Source of the DNA: Prevotella sp. khp7
Lineage (GTDB): Bacteria; Bacteroidota; Bacteroidia; Bacteroidales; Bacteroidaceae
Assembly (NCBI RefSeq): GCF_900109055.1
Contig: NZ_FOIV01000002.1
Location: 62,001 to 126,000 of the forward strand
Length of the DNA: 64,000 bases
Direction of reading: 5' to 3'
Shown piece after piece: positions 1 to 10,231 of this stretch (position 1 is the first letter of the stretch; every line of letters begins with the position of its first letter). Position numbers and translations under genes: made by a program. The notes below the pieces were generated by a model that was not told the origin of the DNA, ran no database searches, and saw only the letters and a list, made by a program, of their open reading frames with translations.

Positions 1-1
1 G

Positions 2-511
2 GTACAGACACAGCTTATCGGCTCTTACAATATCGACAATCTGCTTGCTGCCATCGCCGTAGGCATCAATTTCGGAGTTGACCGAAAGAAAATCTGCGCA
101 GCCCTTGAGGAGTATACACCTTCAAACAACCGCAGCCAGATGACCATCACAGAGAAGAACCACCTGATTGTGGATGCATACAATGCAAATCCCTCGTCTA
201 TGCAGGCAGCATTGGAAAACTTCAAGCTGATGCAAGCCGACAACAAGATGGCAATTCTCGGAGCCATGCGCGAACTAGGTGAAGTGTCGGCTGAAGAACA
301 CCAGCGCATTGTTGACTATCTGAAGACCACAGACGTCAAAACCGTCTGGTTGGTGGGTGAGGAATTTAAAGACATCAAGTGCGACTATCATAAGTTCAAC
401 GATGTAGAAGAAGTGAAGGCTGCCATCAAAGCCCAGTGCCCAGAAGGCCAGTACATTCTCATCAAAGGTTCCAATAGTACCAAACTCTTCCAATTGCCCG
501 AACTGCTTTAG
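2..511 (+). CDS. murF: UDP-N-acetylmuramoyl-tripeptide--D-alanyl-D-alanine ligase, C-terminal part
   Basis: The frame is open from base 2 and runs to a stop at 509-511, so the N-terminal two thirds lie outside the window. The visible 169 residues hold the MurF C-terminal region, including the signature PSNNRSQ and the DAYNANPSSM motif (around bases 120-205) typical of the last Mur ligase domain. MurF adds D-Ala-D-Ala to UDP-MurNAc-tripeptide in the cytoplasm, the last step of soluble peptidoglycan precursor synthesis. The next gene starts 2 nt downstream, suggesting cotranscription, although the neighbour is not a known cell-wall enzyme. The internal ATG at 140 is not the start, since conserved MurF sequence continues upstream of it. 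Confidence 0.95.
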   Translation, partial: VQTQLIGSYNIDNLLAAIAVGINFGVDRKKICAALEEYTPSNNRSQMTITEKNHLIVDAYNANPSSMQAALENFKLMQADNKMAILGAMRELGEVSAEEHQRIVDYLKTTDVKTVWLVGEEFKDIKCDYHKFNDVEEVKAAIKAQCPEGQYILIKGSNSTKLFQLPELL

Positions 512-513
512 AC

Positions 514-1428
514 ATGAACAACACTTTCTCTTGGCTGGGATTACTGCTTTGTCTACTGGTTTTTACCAGTTGTAAGGATCGGCACTCGACATTCACACTC
601 GAGAAGGTAAATGCCGTCTACTACTGGCGTACAGACCTGAAGCTCGATTCTACCGAGAGAATCTTTCTTCAGCGACATCACATCAACAAGGTGTATTGCC
701 GCTATTTCGATGTAGTGATGAGCGATGACGATGCAACAGAACCAAAGCCAAATGCTACCATCTCGTTCTCTGACACCCTTCCCGAAAATATCGAGCTCAT
801 TCCCACCGTATACATCACCGAAGACTGTATGCATCGTCCATATCAGGGACTGGCGAAAAAAATTGTAAAGCGCATACAGCAGATGAACGAGACCAACGAC
901 ATCAGACACGTTAGCGAGATACAGATAGACTGCGACTACACCTCGAAAAGCCGAAACATTTACTATCAATTTCTCGAAGAGGTGAAACAAGCTTGGGGAG
1001 GTACACTCTCCACCACCATCCGCCTTCACCAACTCTCGATGGCTATCCCGCCCGCCGACTATGGCGTGTTGATGGTTTATAACACAGGCGACCCTCGTAA
1101 GTGGAAAGAGCGCCGCTCAACTGATGGTCGCTTACTCGAAGAAGGCAAAAACCCCGTTCTTGACTATCGCGATGTATTTCCATATCTGAGTAAGCTCGAC
1201 GATTACCCCCTACCCCTTGCTACAGCCTATCCCGTATACCAATGGATCAGGAACATCGAAGGGGTCAGGGTGGAGCATACTGTTGAAGCCGCCGAGATTC
1301 TGAAAGTAAAACAGGCACTGGAAAAAGAGCGTAAGGATCTCAAGAATGCCATTATCACCTATCATTTAGACAAAGAAAACATTAACAGATATAAGCCCAA
1401 AACCTATGAAGAGATTTATCATCATTAA
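514..1428 (+). CDS. Hypothetical lipoprotein, possibly DUF3142-like
   Basis: A 304-residue protein with a type II signal peptide; the lipobox VFTSC places the lipidated Cys at residue 20. The mature part alternates hydrophobic strands and acidic loops, with a segment IQIDCDYT followed by a helix and a TTIR strand that resembles a TIM-barrel or deacetylase-like fold. I think of the DUF3142 family but cannot confirm it. The gene follows murF by 2 nt and overlaps the next gene by 23 nt, so the two probably form a translationally coupled pair. No catalytic motif was recognised. Confidence 0.8.
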   Translation: MNNTFSWLGLLLCLLVFTSCKDRHSTFTLEKVNAVYYWRTDLKLDSTERIFLQRHHINKVYCRYFDVVMSDDDATEPKPNATISFSDTLPENIELIPTVYITEDCMHRPYQGLAKKIVKRIQQMNETNDIRHVSEIQIDCDYTSKSRNIYYQFLEEVKQAWGGTLSTTIRLHQLSMAIPPADYGVLMVYNTGDPRKWKERRSTDGRLLEEGKNPVLDYRDVFPYLSKLDDYPLPLATAYPVYQWIRNIEGVRVEHTVEAAEILKVKQALEKERKDLKNAIITYHLDKENINRYKPKTYEEIYHH

Positions 1429-3457
1429 CCTACTGGCAGTTCTCACACTGCCCACTTTCGCTTGTGCCTGGGGAGATCCCGAAAACCCCTATTTATTCAG
1501 CATCTACACGTCCAACAACTTCAAAGATCGTGTAGAACGCATCTGCAACGACAACTGGAAAGCCTACCTTGGCTCGACAGAAGAATATTTCTGGTTCAAT
1601 GCTGACGATGCCATCAAGGCCGCCCGTCAGAAAGGCGATGCACTGATGGTGAGCTACGTGCAGAACTTGAACAAATATCTCAATTGTGTCAGTATCGAAC
1701 AGCGCAAACAGAATGAGTGGAACTACCCCACCAAAGATGAAATCACCACCCAGCAGACCCTTCTGAATGCTATTCGTGTCTATGCCCTCAGCAAGACGAA
1801 AACCAGACTGCGCTCCCAGCATGCTCTGCTTTACATGCGTTGCAACATGATGATGGGTCGTCACCAAGACAACATCACCTTTTGGGAACAAACGGCCAGC
1901 AAGTATATCGAGACTGTCTATAAAGACATGATGAAGAACATTTATGCGGGTGCCCTCTACAAAACAGGACGTGAGGATGAGGCTGGAGAGATGTTTGCAG
2001 AGATGGACGACTATGAGAGTCTGATGACACTGTTCTATAAGAAGCGCTCCTACCTTGCCATCAGCCAGCATTACAAGCAGAATCCTAATTCAAAGGTATT
2101 ACCCTTCCTGTTGCAAGACTTTGTCAACAATGCCCAAGAAGCTAACGATGCCAAGAACGAGGGTGCCTTCGGTGGTAAACTCTTCATCCGTGATATCAAC
2201 CAACAGGAATCATGGCAGATGCAGCAGTTCTGTGAGTTAGTAGTACGCGAGGGAAAGACCGAAACCCCCATCATGTGGAAAACTGCTAAAGCTTGGCTTG
2301 AGTATCTTTCTGGCAAGAAACAGGAAGCCCTCAAGGACATCAATGCAGCTATGGGGATGGAAGGTTCTGAGCGTATGAAGGAAAGCGCCCGCGTGCTGAA
2401 ATTATACATTACCGCAGCTCTGGCCAAGCCAAGCGATAAATTCGATAATTATCTGACAGAAGAACTTGAATGGCTCAAAGCTAAGGAGATTCAGGACAAT
2501 TTCTTCTATCGCGCAAAGACCCGCCTGGTCAATCAGGTTATCATCCCACACTATCAGAACAAGCCTGAGCAACTGCTGGCTCTGATGTCTGTCACTTACA
2601 ACAGCCAATACCCCAACTACATCGACACTATGCGTGTTGACCGTCTCGAAAAATACCTTATTTATAGCAACACCCCAGGCAAAACTTCCTTCGATAAATA
2701 TCTGAAAAGTCACATCAAAGCCAACGACTCTACGCTCATCGAACTCATTGGAACGAAATATATGCGTTTAGCCCAATGGGATAAGGCTATCCAGTGGCTA
2801 AAGGAGATACCAATTTCTTACTACAACGAGAAACACAGCAAAGAGTATCTCTATTATTCTGTTGTTCGAAAATGGACAATAGAACCTTGGATAACCCGCC
2901 AAAGGGTAAAACAGAGCGAGATTTATGAGCGAGATCTCAAGTGGAGGAAGCACCGCAAACTCGATTTCTGTAAGGAGATGCAGATGATGGAAAGTTCGCT
3001 TAACCTGCTGAAAGGCAAGGCTCTCGAGCAACGTTATTATAACCTCGCCACATACTATGCTCAGGCCAACATCAAAGGAGACTGCTGGTGGTTGCTTCGC
3101 GACACCAAGAGTGGTTATGACACTATACGTGTCAATGAGGTCGACTTCGGGCAGAAAGCTGTCGAATACCTCCAGAAAGCAGCCATGAGCCGAGATAAAG
3201 ACCTGAAACTGAAGGCACTGTTCGCCATGGGCTACAGCGATCTTTATACCGCTACATCAAACACCAAATTGTGGTATGAGAATGCATGGAACTCGGAAGT
3301 TTCCGACTTCGTCACCATATACCATCGTCAATCTCCTCAGTTCCGGGCCTACCAAGGGCTTTTCAATCTGGTCGAAAACACCCCAGAGGAACCTGCGTAC
3401 GTCAGCAGATGTGACGAATTTCTGCAGTTCAGAAAGTACTACCGACAGCATAAATAA
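1406..3457 (+). CDS. Hypothetical secreted helical-repeat protein
   Basis: A 683-residue protein with an N-terminal signal peptide (about residues 1-21, ending in ACAW). The rest is almost entirely predicted helical, with repeated small/aromatic spacing (for example the blocks around residues 140-230 and 440-490) reminiscent of TPR or Sel1-like solenoids; I saw no catalytic motif. The ATG at 1406 lies inside the preceding lipoprotein gene, in another frame, giving a 23-nt overlap. Together the pair suggests a lipoprotein with a periplasmic or outer-membrane partner. The function is unknown. Confidence 0.8.
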   Translation: MKRFIIINLLAVLTLPTFACAWGDPENPYLFSIYTSNNFKDRVERICNDNWKAYLGSTEEYFWFNADDAIKAARQKGDALMVSYVQNLNKYLNCVSIEQRKQNEWNYPTKDEITTQQTLLNAIRVYALSKTKTRLRSQHALLYMRCNMMMGRHQDNITFWEQTASKYIETVYKDMMKNIYAGALYKTGREDEAGEMFAEMDDYESLMTLFYKKRSYLAISQHYKQNPNSKVLPFLLQDFVNNAQEANDAKNEGAFGGKLFIRDINQQESWQMQQFCELVVREGKTETPIMWKTAKAWLEYLSGKKQEALKDINAAMGMEGSERMKESARVLKLYITAALAKPSDKFDNYLTEELEWLKAKEIQDNFFYRAKTRLVNQVIIPHYQNKPEQLLALMSVTYNSQYPNYIDTMRVDRLEKYLIYSNTPGKTSFDKYLKSHIKANDSTLIELIGTKYMRLAQWDKAIQWLKEIPISYYNEKHSKEYLYYSVVRKWTIEPWITRQRVKQSEIYERDLKWRKHRKLDFCKEMQMMESSLNLLKGKALEQRYYNLATYYAQANIKGDCWWLLRDTKSGYDTIRVNEVDFGQKAVEYLQKAAMSRDKDLKLKALFAMGYSDLYTATSNTKLWYENAWNSEVSDFVTIYHRQSPQFRAYQGLFNLVENTPEEPAYVSRCDEFLQFRKYYRQHK

Positions 3458-3500
3458 TAAAAAATATCCCTTTTCCTGCACGTATTTCATTTTTTTGCCG

Positions 3501-3508
3501 TACCTTTG
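3501..3508 (+). promoter_or_regulatory. Putative -7 box for tRNA-Pro
   Basis: TACCTTTG matches the Bacteroidota -7 consensus TAnnTTTG and sits about 42 nt before the tRNA. A T-rich tract precedes it, but no well-spaced TTTG -33 box is seen. Confidence 0.45.
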
Positions 3509-3549
3509 CAGCCGGTTTAAAAGGCAAACCTCCTGAGATATTCAGGAAT

Positions 3550-3625
3550 CGGGATGTAGCGCAGTTGGTAGCGCACTACGTTCGGGACGTAGGGGTCGGG
3601 CGTTCGAGTCGCCTCATCCCGACCA
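3550..3625 (+). tRNA. tRNA-Pro (anticodon CGG)
   Basis: A full cloverleaf can be drawn: acceptor CGGGATG pairs with CATCCCG, a D-arm holds GCGC...GCGC around AGTTGGTA, the anticodon stem CTACG/CGTAG encloses the loop TTCGGGA with anticodon CGG, and the T-loop is TTCGAGT. The 3' CCA is encoded. CGG reads the proline codon CCG. It is followed directly by a strong hairpin terminator. Confidence 0.95.
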
Positions 3626-3628
3626 AAA

Positions 3629-3666
3629 CAAAAGGAAGTGACTAATGAATCAGTCACTTCCTTTTT
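3629..3666. terminator. Bidirectional hairpin terminator after tRNA-Pro
   Basis: AAAGGAAGTGACT (3631-3643) pairs perfectly with AGTCACTTCCTTT (3652-3664), with A and T runs on the two sides. It ends the tRNA transcript and overlaps the stop of the convergent lipoprotein gene. Confidence 0.85.
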
Positions 3667-4249
3667 CCATATATGATCTATAATCGCCCCATTTCTCTAT
3701 TTTCACATCGAAATGTCCATTGGTAATACTGCAATGTTTCGTCGAACCATCCATAAACTCTGCGTTGCCCTCGAATGAGAAAGTTCCGGAAATCAACTCT
3801 CCCTGCTTATAGGTGCGGATTGTAACACGTGAACTACTGATATCGAGAAGTCCATAGTAGAGTGACGTCACAGAGTCTTCTTTTAGCTCCGAACCTGCAA
3901 GATAGGGCAGTTCTATGTCTGCTACGTTGTCTAAGACGGCACCCTGTCTTACTTGTTCAAGAGGCAGGCAAATGGCGATATGCTCTGACTTCTCAAGTTC
4001 TTCATTCTTCTCGAGAGATGCCCATATTTCGAGAGTGTCTGTGTATTCTCTTGCCCCCACAGATTCGACATATACAGCAGGTGGTATTCGCGGTGCCCAA
4101 AAGTATTCCACCTTTTTTCCATTCAAAAAGAAGCCTAAAGTATTCCTACCTGAATCTGTGTCTTCAAACGGGTCGGCCTTATCGCATGAGACGAGAGTAA
4201 AGGCAGCAAACATCATAATTACAATTCCCCAGAGTTTCATTCTTTTCAT
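3650..4249 (-). CDS. Hypothetical lipoprotein
   Basis: A 199-residue protein with a lipoprotein signal peptide (lipobox LVSC, Cys at residue 22). The mature part begins with a NTLGFFLNGKKVEY segment and ends with an ITNGHFDVKIEKW strand, a layout seen in Bacteroidota beta-sandwich lipoproteins such as the DUF6252/DUF5025 type; this resemblance is by eye. It stands alone on the minus strand, converging on tRNA-Pro, and its stop lies within the shared terminator. The function is unknown. Confidence 0.8.
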   Translation of the reverse strand: MKRMKLWGIVIMMFAAFTLVSCDKADPFEDTDSGRNTLGFFLNGKKVEYFWAPRIPPAVYVESVGAREYTDTLEIWASLEKNEELEKSEHIAICLPLEQVRQGAVLDNVADIELPYLAGSELKEDSVTSLYYGLLDISSSRVTIRTYKQGELISGTFSFEGNAEFMDGSTKHCSITNGHFDVKIEKWGDYRSYMEKGSD

Positions 4250-5849
<1,600 letters not shown>

Positions 5850-5864
5850 GCAGATAACACAAAG

Positions 5865-5905
5865 AAAAGAGCTGCTACCTTTGCCGAAGGATAGCAGCTC
5901 TTTTT
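5865..5905 (+). terminator. Rho-independent terminator after the esterase
   Basis: AAGAGCTGCTA pairs with TAGCAGCTCTT around a loop near TTTGCCGAA and is followed by a T run (5901-5905). Confidence 0.85.
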
Positions 5906-5925
5906 GTAAAAAACCAGAGGATTCC

Positions 5926-5956
5926 TTTGTTATTATAGATTCTTTGATTACTTTTG
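5926..5956 (+). promoter_or_regulatory. Promoter of the TIGR04076-family gene
   Basis: TTTG (5926-5929), 19 nt, then TACTTTTG (5949-5956) matches the Bacteroidota -33/-7 consensus. The gene starts 37 nt further on. Confidence 0.7.
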
Positions 5957-5993
5957 CAGCATAAAATGATTAATAGTAAAATCAAAAGAAAAT

Positions 5994-6254
5994 ATGGAAA
6001 CAAAGTATAAAGATAACAAGGTGAAGGTGACTGTTATAGAAAGTCGCTGTCCCAAGTATAAAGTTGGTGATGTTATCTGTTTCGAAGGGAGTATGCTCGA
6101 CAAAGAGCATAGTGATAATGTTTGTATGGTTGCAATGAATGCGATTTACCCATTTGTCTACGCTTTCAGAAGAGGCGGTTATCTAAGAAAAGGACCATAC
6201 CAATGCACGGATTGCGGTGAGACCGTTAAGTTTGAAATAGAAATCATCCCTTAG
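5994..6254 (+). CDS. TIGR04076 family small protein
   Basis: An 86-residue cytoplasmic protein with the family's layout: a short N-terminal strand, the CPKYKVGDVICFEG segment, a central MNAIYPFVYAFRRGG block and a C-terminal Cys pair (QCTDCGETVKFEI). The family is widespread in anaerobes with unknown function; the Cys residues could bind a metal. It has its own promoter and terminator, so it is a single-gene unit. Confidence 0.8.
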   Translation: METKYKDNKVKVTVIESRCPKYKVGDVICFEGSMLDKEHSDNVCMVAMNAIYPFVYAFRRGGYLRKGPYQCTDCGETVKFEIEIIP

Positions 6255-6273
6255 TTTTTATAATAGGTAAATT

Positions 6274-6314
6274 AAAAAGATAAGACGAAGATAGATTCTT
6301 CGTCTTATCTTTTT
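6274..6314. terminator. Bidirectional hairpin terminator
   Basis: The arms 6274-6290 and 6298-6314 (AAAAAGATAAGACGAAG and its complement) pair perfectly with a 7-nt loop, with A and T runs on either side. It serves both the TIGR04076 gene and the minus-strand operon. Confidence 0.9.
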
Positions 6315-6524
6315 CTACTCCCTTTTCCAGGAATCATCGGACTCCTGCCACGGGGTCTCATCCATGACCAAAGTCTTAGTTATTTTATGAGGTTTCCCAG
6401 CTATAACTCTAAAGGAATAAGGACCTCCCTGATACCCGATCCATTGAGTTTTATAATCATAGATAATTTGTAGAGGGTCTGGTGGAGTGACAAATAATGT
6501 AAGCATCTTGCCATCCCTTTTCAT
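6315..6524 (-). CDS. Small hypothetical protein at the end of the tat operon
   Basis: A 69-residue open frame, 43 nt downstream of the aldo-keto reductase gene on the same strand, ending exactly at the bidirectional terminator. An AGGAG lies just 2 nt before the ATG, closer than ideal. The protein has no signal peptide or membrane segment and I recognise no family. The placement between operon and terminator supports it being real; the lack of a family argues for caution. Confidence 0.45.
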   Translation of the reverse strand: MKRDGKMLTLFVTPPDPLQIIYDYKTQWIGYQGGPYSFRVIAGKPHKITKTLVMDETPWQESDDSWKRE

Positions 6525-6567
6525 AGCTCCTATAGCCTTTATCCATTTCCTCTGAATCTATTATCAC

Positions 6568-7977
6568 TTAAACGGTTCTCTCGCCAAGCGGGTCACGCTT
6601 CAGGCTTTCAATCATATCGCTGATCTTATGCAACTCACGGGTGATACGGATGCTCTGCGGACAATGGGGCTCACACTGATGGCATCCGATGCAATGGTCG
6701 GGCTGGCGATCACGGGGCACCACACGCTCGAGCGAGATGAGGTATTGGCGGCGATGCTTGCGGTATTCTGCATCGCCCACGCCCATAGGTAACGAACCTT
6801 CGTTCTTGCATTTATTATAATGTACGAAGATGGCTGGAATATCAATACCATAAGGACAAGGCATGCAGTACTTACAATCATTGCAGGGGATGTTTTCCAA
6901 ACCCACAATCTTCTGGGCAATCTCCTTATCAAGGTAGCGCATCTCATCATCAGATAATGGAACAAGTGGACAATAGCTCAAGAGATTGTCCTTGAGATGC
7001 TCCATATAAGTCATACCAGAAAGAACAGTAAGCACACCTTCAGGGGTTCCTGCATAACGAAAGGCCCATGAAGCCACACTACGCTCTGGAGCATGGCTCT
7101 TCAACTCAGTAGCCAGATATTGCGGGAGATTGACCAGACGCCCACCCAATAGGGGTTCCATGATGACAGCAGGAATACCTCGCTTATAAAGTTCGGCATA
7201 GAGGTAGCTAGCATCAACATTATTATTACTGATTTCGTTGGCATAATCCCAATCAAGGTAGTTAAGCTCTATCTGAACAAAGTCCCAATGATACTTATCG
7301 TGTAAGGCGATGACCTCGTCGAACACCTCTTGCTTACCATGAAACGAAAAACCGAGGTTGCGGATACGACCTGCCTCGCGTTCCTTTAGCAGATAATCCA
7401 TCATACCATTATCCACATAGCGACCCTTGAACTCCTCCATGCTTCCTCCAACAGCATGGAGCAGATAATAATCGAGATACTCGACCTGAAGTTCCTTCAT
7501 CGAGTTATGATACATCTCCTTAGCCTTGTCAGCAGCCCAGTAGTCGCGGTTGAAGTTGGACAGTTTAGTAGCCACAAAATACTCACTGCGCTTATGGCGA
7601 TGGAGGGCTATTCCCGTACAACGTTCTGATTTACCCTGACAATAAACAGGAGAGGTGTCGAAGTAGTTCATGCCATGCTCGATGGCATAGTCTATCTGCT
7701 TGTTGATCATCTCCTGATCGAACTCATCACTGTTGTTGACCTTTGTCGGAAGGCGCATCATGCCATAGCCTAAGACCGACACCTTCTCTTTTGTCTTGGG
7801 ATTCTCACGGTATGTCATCTTACCAATGGGAGGCTCCACCTGGTTTTTATATTCCTCAGCGGCCTGTACGCCTGCTTTGTTGCCACCCTTACAGCCAGCT
7901 AAGGTAGCTACTGCGGTCACACTGCCTGCTCCAAAGATCTTCAGAAACGAACGGCGCGATATATTTTTCTTTTCCAT
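6568..7977 (-). CDS. Tat-exported lipoprotein aldo-keto reductase with C-terminal 4Fe-4S domains
   Basis: A 469-residue protein counted from the ATG at 7977. The N-terminus reads SRRSFLKIFGAG (twin Arg at residues 8-9) and is followed by a lipobox LAGC (Cys29), so it looks like a Tat-exported lipoprotein. The middle is an aldo-keto reductase barrel with the catalytic tetrad visible: Asp107, Tyr112, Lys138 and His174. The C-terminus has two ferredoxin-type clusters (Cys365/368/371/374 and Cys429/432/435/439). Members of COG1453 share this AKR plus Fe-S layout. Usual AKRs use NAD(P)H, which is absent outside the cytoplasm, so electrons probably come through the Fe-S clusters from the neighbouring membrane ferredoxin. 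The substrate is unknown. It lies 18 nt after that gene, in the tat operon. Confidence 0.9.
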   Translation of the reverse strand: MEKKNISRRSFLKIFGAGSVTAVATLAGCKGGNKAGVQAAEEYKNQVEPPIGKMTYRENPKTKEKVSVLGYGMMRLPTKVNNSDEFDQEMINKQIDYAIEHGMNYFDTSPVYCQGKSERCTGIALHRHKRSEYFVATKLSNFNRDYWAADKAKEMYHNSMKELQVEYLDYYLLHAVGGSMEEFKGRYVDNGMMDYLLKEREAGRIRNLGFSFHGKQEVFDEVIALHDKYHWDFVQIELNYLDWDYANEISNNNVDASYLYAELYKRGIPAVIMEPLLGGRLVNLPQYLATELKSHAPERSVASWAFRYAGTPEGVLTVLSGMTYMEHLKDNLLSYCPLVPLSDDEMRYLDKEIAQKIVGLENIPCNDCKYCMPCPYGIDIPAIFVHYNKCKNEGSLPMGVGDAEYRKHRRQYLISLERVVPRDRQPDHCIGCHQCEPHCPQSIRITRELHKISDMIESLKRDPLGERTV

Positions 7978-7995
7978 AAACAACTTCCTTCTTTT

Positions 7996-9483
7996 TTAAA
8001 TCTTACGATGTACCTCATGTCCCTCGACATAAATAGCCGAGAACGGACGCGACGGACAAACATACTCACAAGCACCACAGCCTATGCAGGCTGCTTCGTT
8101 GATAGCAGGCACCATAGGTGATTCGTCATCATTAGGATCGAGCTGAACCATCTCGATAGCACCAGATGGACAATGGCGGGCACAGTTGCCGCACTCCACC
8201 TCGTCGGTGAGCACCACACAGTTTTTCTTAATCCACACTGCATGACCAATCTGAATAGAAGTCTTCTCGGGTTTGTCAATCTTTTGGATGGCACCAGCTG
8301 GGCAAACCTCAGAGCAACGGGTACACTCTGGACGGCAATAACCATGTTCGTACGACATAGTGGGTTGCATGAGGTGAATTAAGTCACTACTCGGGCGAAG
8401 CACCTGGTTGGGACACTCGGAAATACAGAGTTGGCAACCTGTACAACGTTTGGCCAAGTTATCGAAAGAAAGTGAGCCTGGAGGTGTAAGCGGTGTCTGG
8501 CGCTTAGGAGCCACTTTATCCTCGATTTCAGCCAATCCTCCATCCATAAGTTTCTCTTTCTTCTGAGCAAGGGCAGCACTAGAGACCAAGACTGACGCTA
8601 GCAAAAACGAACGCTTCGAGGCATCGACAGCATCATTGGATTTTTCCTTTGACACTGGTTTCCCTGCTTTATACTTCAGTGCTCCAAACTTACAATTATC
8701 AATGCAATTTCCACAGACCACGCAACGGCTATAGTCAACAGTGTGTGTCTTGTAGTCGATACAAGCAGCCTTACAATTCTTGGAACAGAGTGAGCAGTTT
8801 CTACACTTGTCTTCATCGAAGCTAATCTTCAACCACGAGAAACGGGCAAAAAACGACAGGATAGTACCTACAGGGCAGATGGTGTTACAATAAGTACGTC
8901 CGCCTCGCCAAGCTAAAATAAAGAGAGCCACCAGCGTCACAGCAGCAATGATCAGTACAGGTAGTGAGCGCATCCATGTATCAACGCTATAGAAAGCATA
9001 ACTCTCGTAATGTTCTGCCACCATAGCCAGAAGGTTATTACCCAACTTCCATAAAGGCTGGAAGATTATCGTGGCAATGCGTCCATAGCTGCTATAAGGC
9101 GCTAACAGCTGGAACAAAGAACCTATACCAGCGACACCAGCAATGACAAATACTACCAGCACGGGATAACGCAACCAACGCACTTCCTTGGAATAGGAAT
9201 ACTTATTCTTCTTGCGATGGAAACGCGCCAGGATATCCTGGAACACACCCAACGGACAGATAATAGAACAGTAAATACGCCCGAAGATAAGCGTCAGGGC
9301 AATAAGTGTTAAGACCAACACGAGGTTGAGTGCCATCACTGCTGGCAGAAACTGGATTTTCGCCATCCAGTTGAGCCAATGATGAAGCGTCCCCGTGAAA
9401 TCGAGGAAGAGCAGGGTTATCAGCACAAAGAATACCGCTGCAAGAATCGTTCTGATTTTACGTAACATAAGTCTATAAAGCAT
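7996..9483 (-). CDS. Membrane-bound polyferredoxin (NapH-like N-terminus, NapG-like C-terminus)
   Basis: A 495-residue protein. Membrane helices lie at about residues 9-29, 50-70, 104-124 and 175-192, with the NapH-type cytoplasmic CxxxCP motifs at residues 72-76 and 199-203. Two 4Fe-4S motifs follow at 227-264. Then comes an internal hydrophobic segment SKRSFLLASVLVSSAALA (residues 289-306) and four more cysteine clusters (347-357, 383-394, 431-438, 466-476). The layout resembles a fusion of NapH (quinol oxidase side) with NapG (periplasmic ferredoxin). It would carry electrons from menaquinol to a periplasmic acceptor, most simply the aldo-keto reductase encoded next. It starts 4 nt after tatC. 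Confidence 0.85.
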   Translation of the reverse strand: MLYRLMLRKIRTILAAVFFVLITLLFLDFTGTLHHWLNWMAKIQFLPAVMALNLVLVLTLIALTLIFGRIYCSIICPLGVFQDILARFHRKKNKYSYSKEVRWLRYPVLVVFVIAGVAGIGSLFQLLAPYSSYGRIATIIFQPLWKLGNNLLAMVAEHYESYAFYSVDTWMRSLPVLIIAAVTLVALFILAWRGGRTYCNTICPVGTILSFFARFSWLKISFDEDKCRNCSLCSKNCKAACIDYKTHTVDYSRCVVCGNCIDNCKFGALKYKAGKPVSKEKSNDAVDASKRSFLLASVLVSSAALAQKKEKLMDGGLAEIEDKVAPKRQTPLTPPGSLSFDNLAKRCTGCQLCISECPNQVLRPSSDLIHLMQPTMSYEHGYCRPECTRCSEVCPAGAIQKIDKPEKTSIQIGHAVWIKKNCVVLTDEVECGNCARHCPSGAIEMVQLDPNDDESPMVPAINEAACIGCGACEYVCPSRPFSAIYVEGHEVHRKI

Positions 9484-9487
9484 TTGT

Positions 9488-10231
9488 TTATTTAGTAATC
9501 TTCACAATCACGATGCTGAGTTCATAAAGCAACCATATAGGCAGAGCAACCACAAGAAGCGTGAAAGCATCGGTAGTTGGGGTAATGATGGCTGCGACAA
9601 CTAGAATCGCCACAATGGCGTGTCTTCGCATCGATTGCATCATCTGGGCATTTACCAACCCCATCCGCCCCAATATCCAGCTGACTACTGGCAACTCGAA
9701 GACGATACCCATCACCAGACTCATCATCAGCAACGTATCCATATACGACTGAAGGGTCAGCATATTCACCACATCAGGACTTACCTGATAAGTGCCCAGG
9801 AACTTCACCGTCAGGGGGAAAATCAGGAAATAATTAATGGCTGTTCCCAGTATGAACATCAAATATCCACTCCCACAGAGCAAGGTGGCATAACGCCTTT
9901 CATTGTCATAGAGCGCTGGCGAGACAAAACGGAAGAGCATATATATAATATAAGGTGAAGCTACGAGCACTCCAGCATACATCGCAGTCTTCATGTGAAT
10001 CAGGAACTGCTCCGTCAGACCCGTATTCATCAGACTGACATTGAATGGCTCAACGCCCATCAGTCTATAGGTAATGAAATCACTCGATCGCGGTGCCAAC
10101 ACAATGGCAAACAACTCATCCTTCAGACAAAATGCCACCACAGCAGCAATCACCGTTACGACGAGAACCCTTATAATGACCGAGCGTAACTCATCGAGAT
10201 GATCCCAGAAGGTCATCACCTCCTTACTCAT
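9488..10231 (-). CDS. tatC: Sec-independent protein translocase TatC
   Basis: A 247-residue protein with six hydrophobic segments and the TatC N-terminal signature [12 protein letters not shown], plus the conserved region around YNE/YDNERR and a FELPV segment in the fifth helix. TatC is the receptor for twin-arginine signal peptides in the cytoplasmic membrane. Its ATG overlaps the end of tatA by 8 nt. The operon's downstream genes include a protein with a clear twin-arginine signal. Confidence 0.97.
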   Translation of the reverse strand: MSKEVMTFWDHLDELRSVIIRVLVVTVIAAVVAFCLKDELFAIVLAPRSSDFITYRLMGVEPFNVSLMNTGLTEQFLIHMKTAMYAGVLVASPYIIYMLFRFVSPALYDNERRYATLLCGSGYLMFILGTAINYFLIFPLTVKFLGTYQVSPDVVNMLTLQSYMDTLLMMSLVMGIVFELPVVSWILGRMGLVNAQMMQSMRRHAIVAILVVAAIITPTTDAFTLLVVALPIWLLYELSIVIVKITK

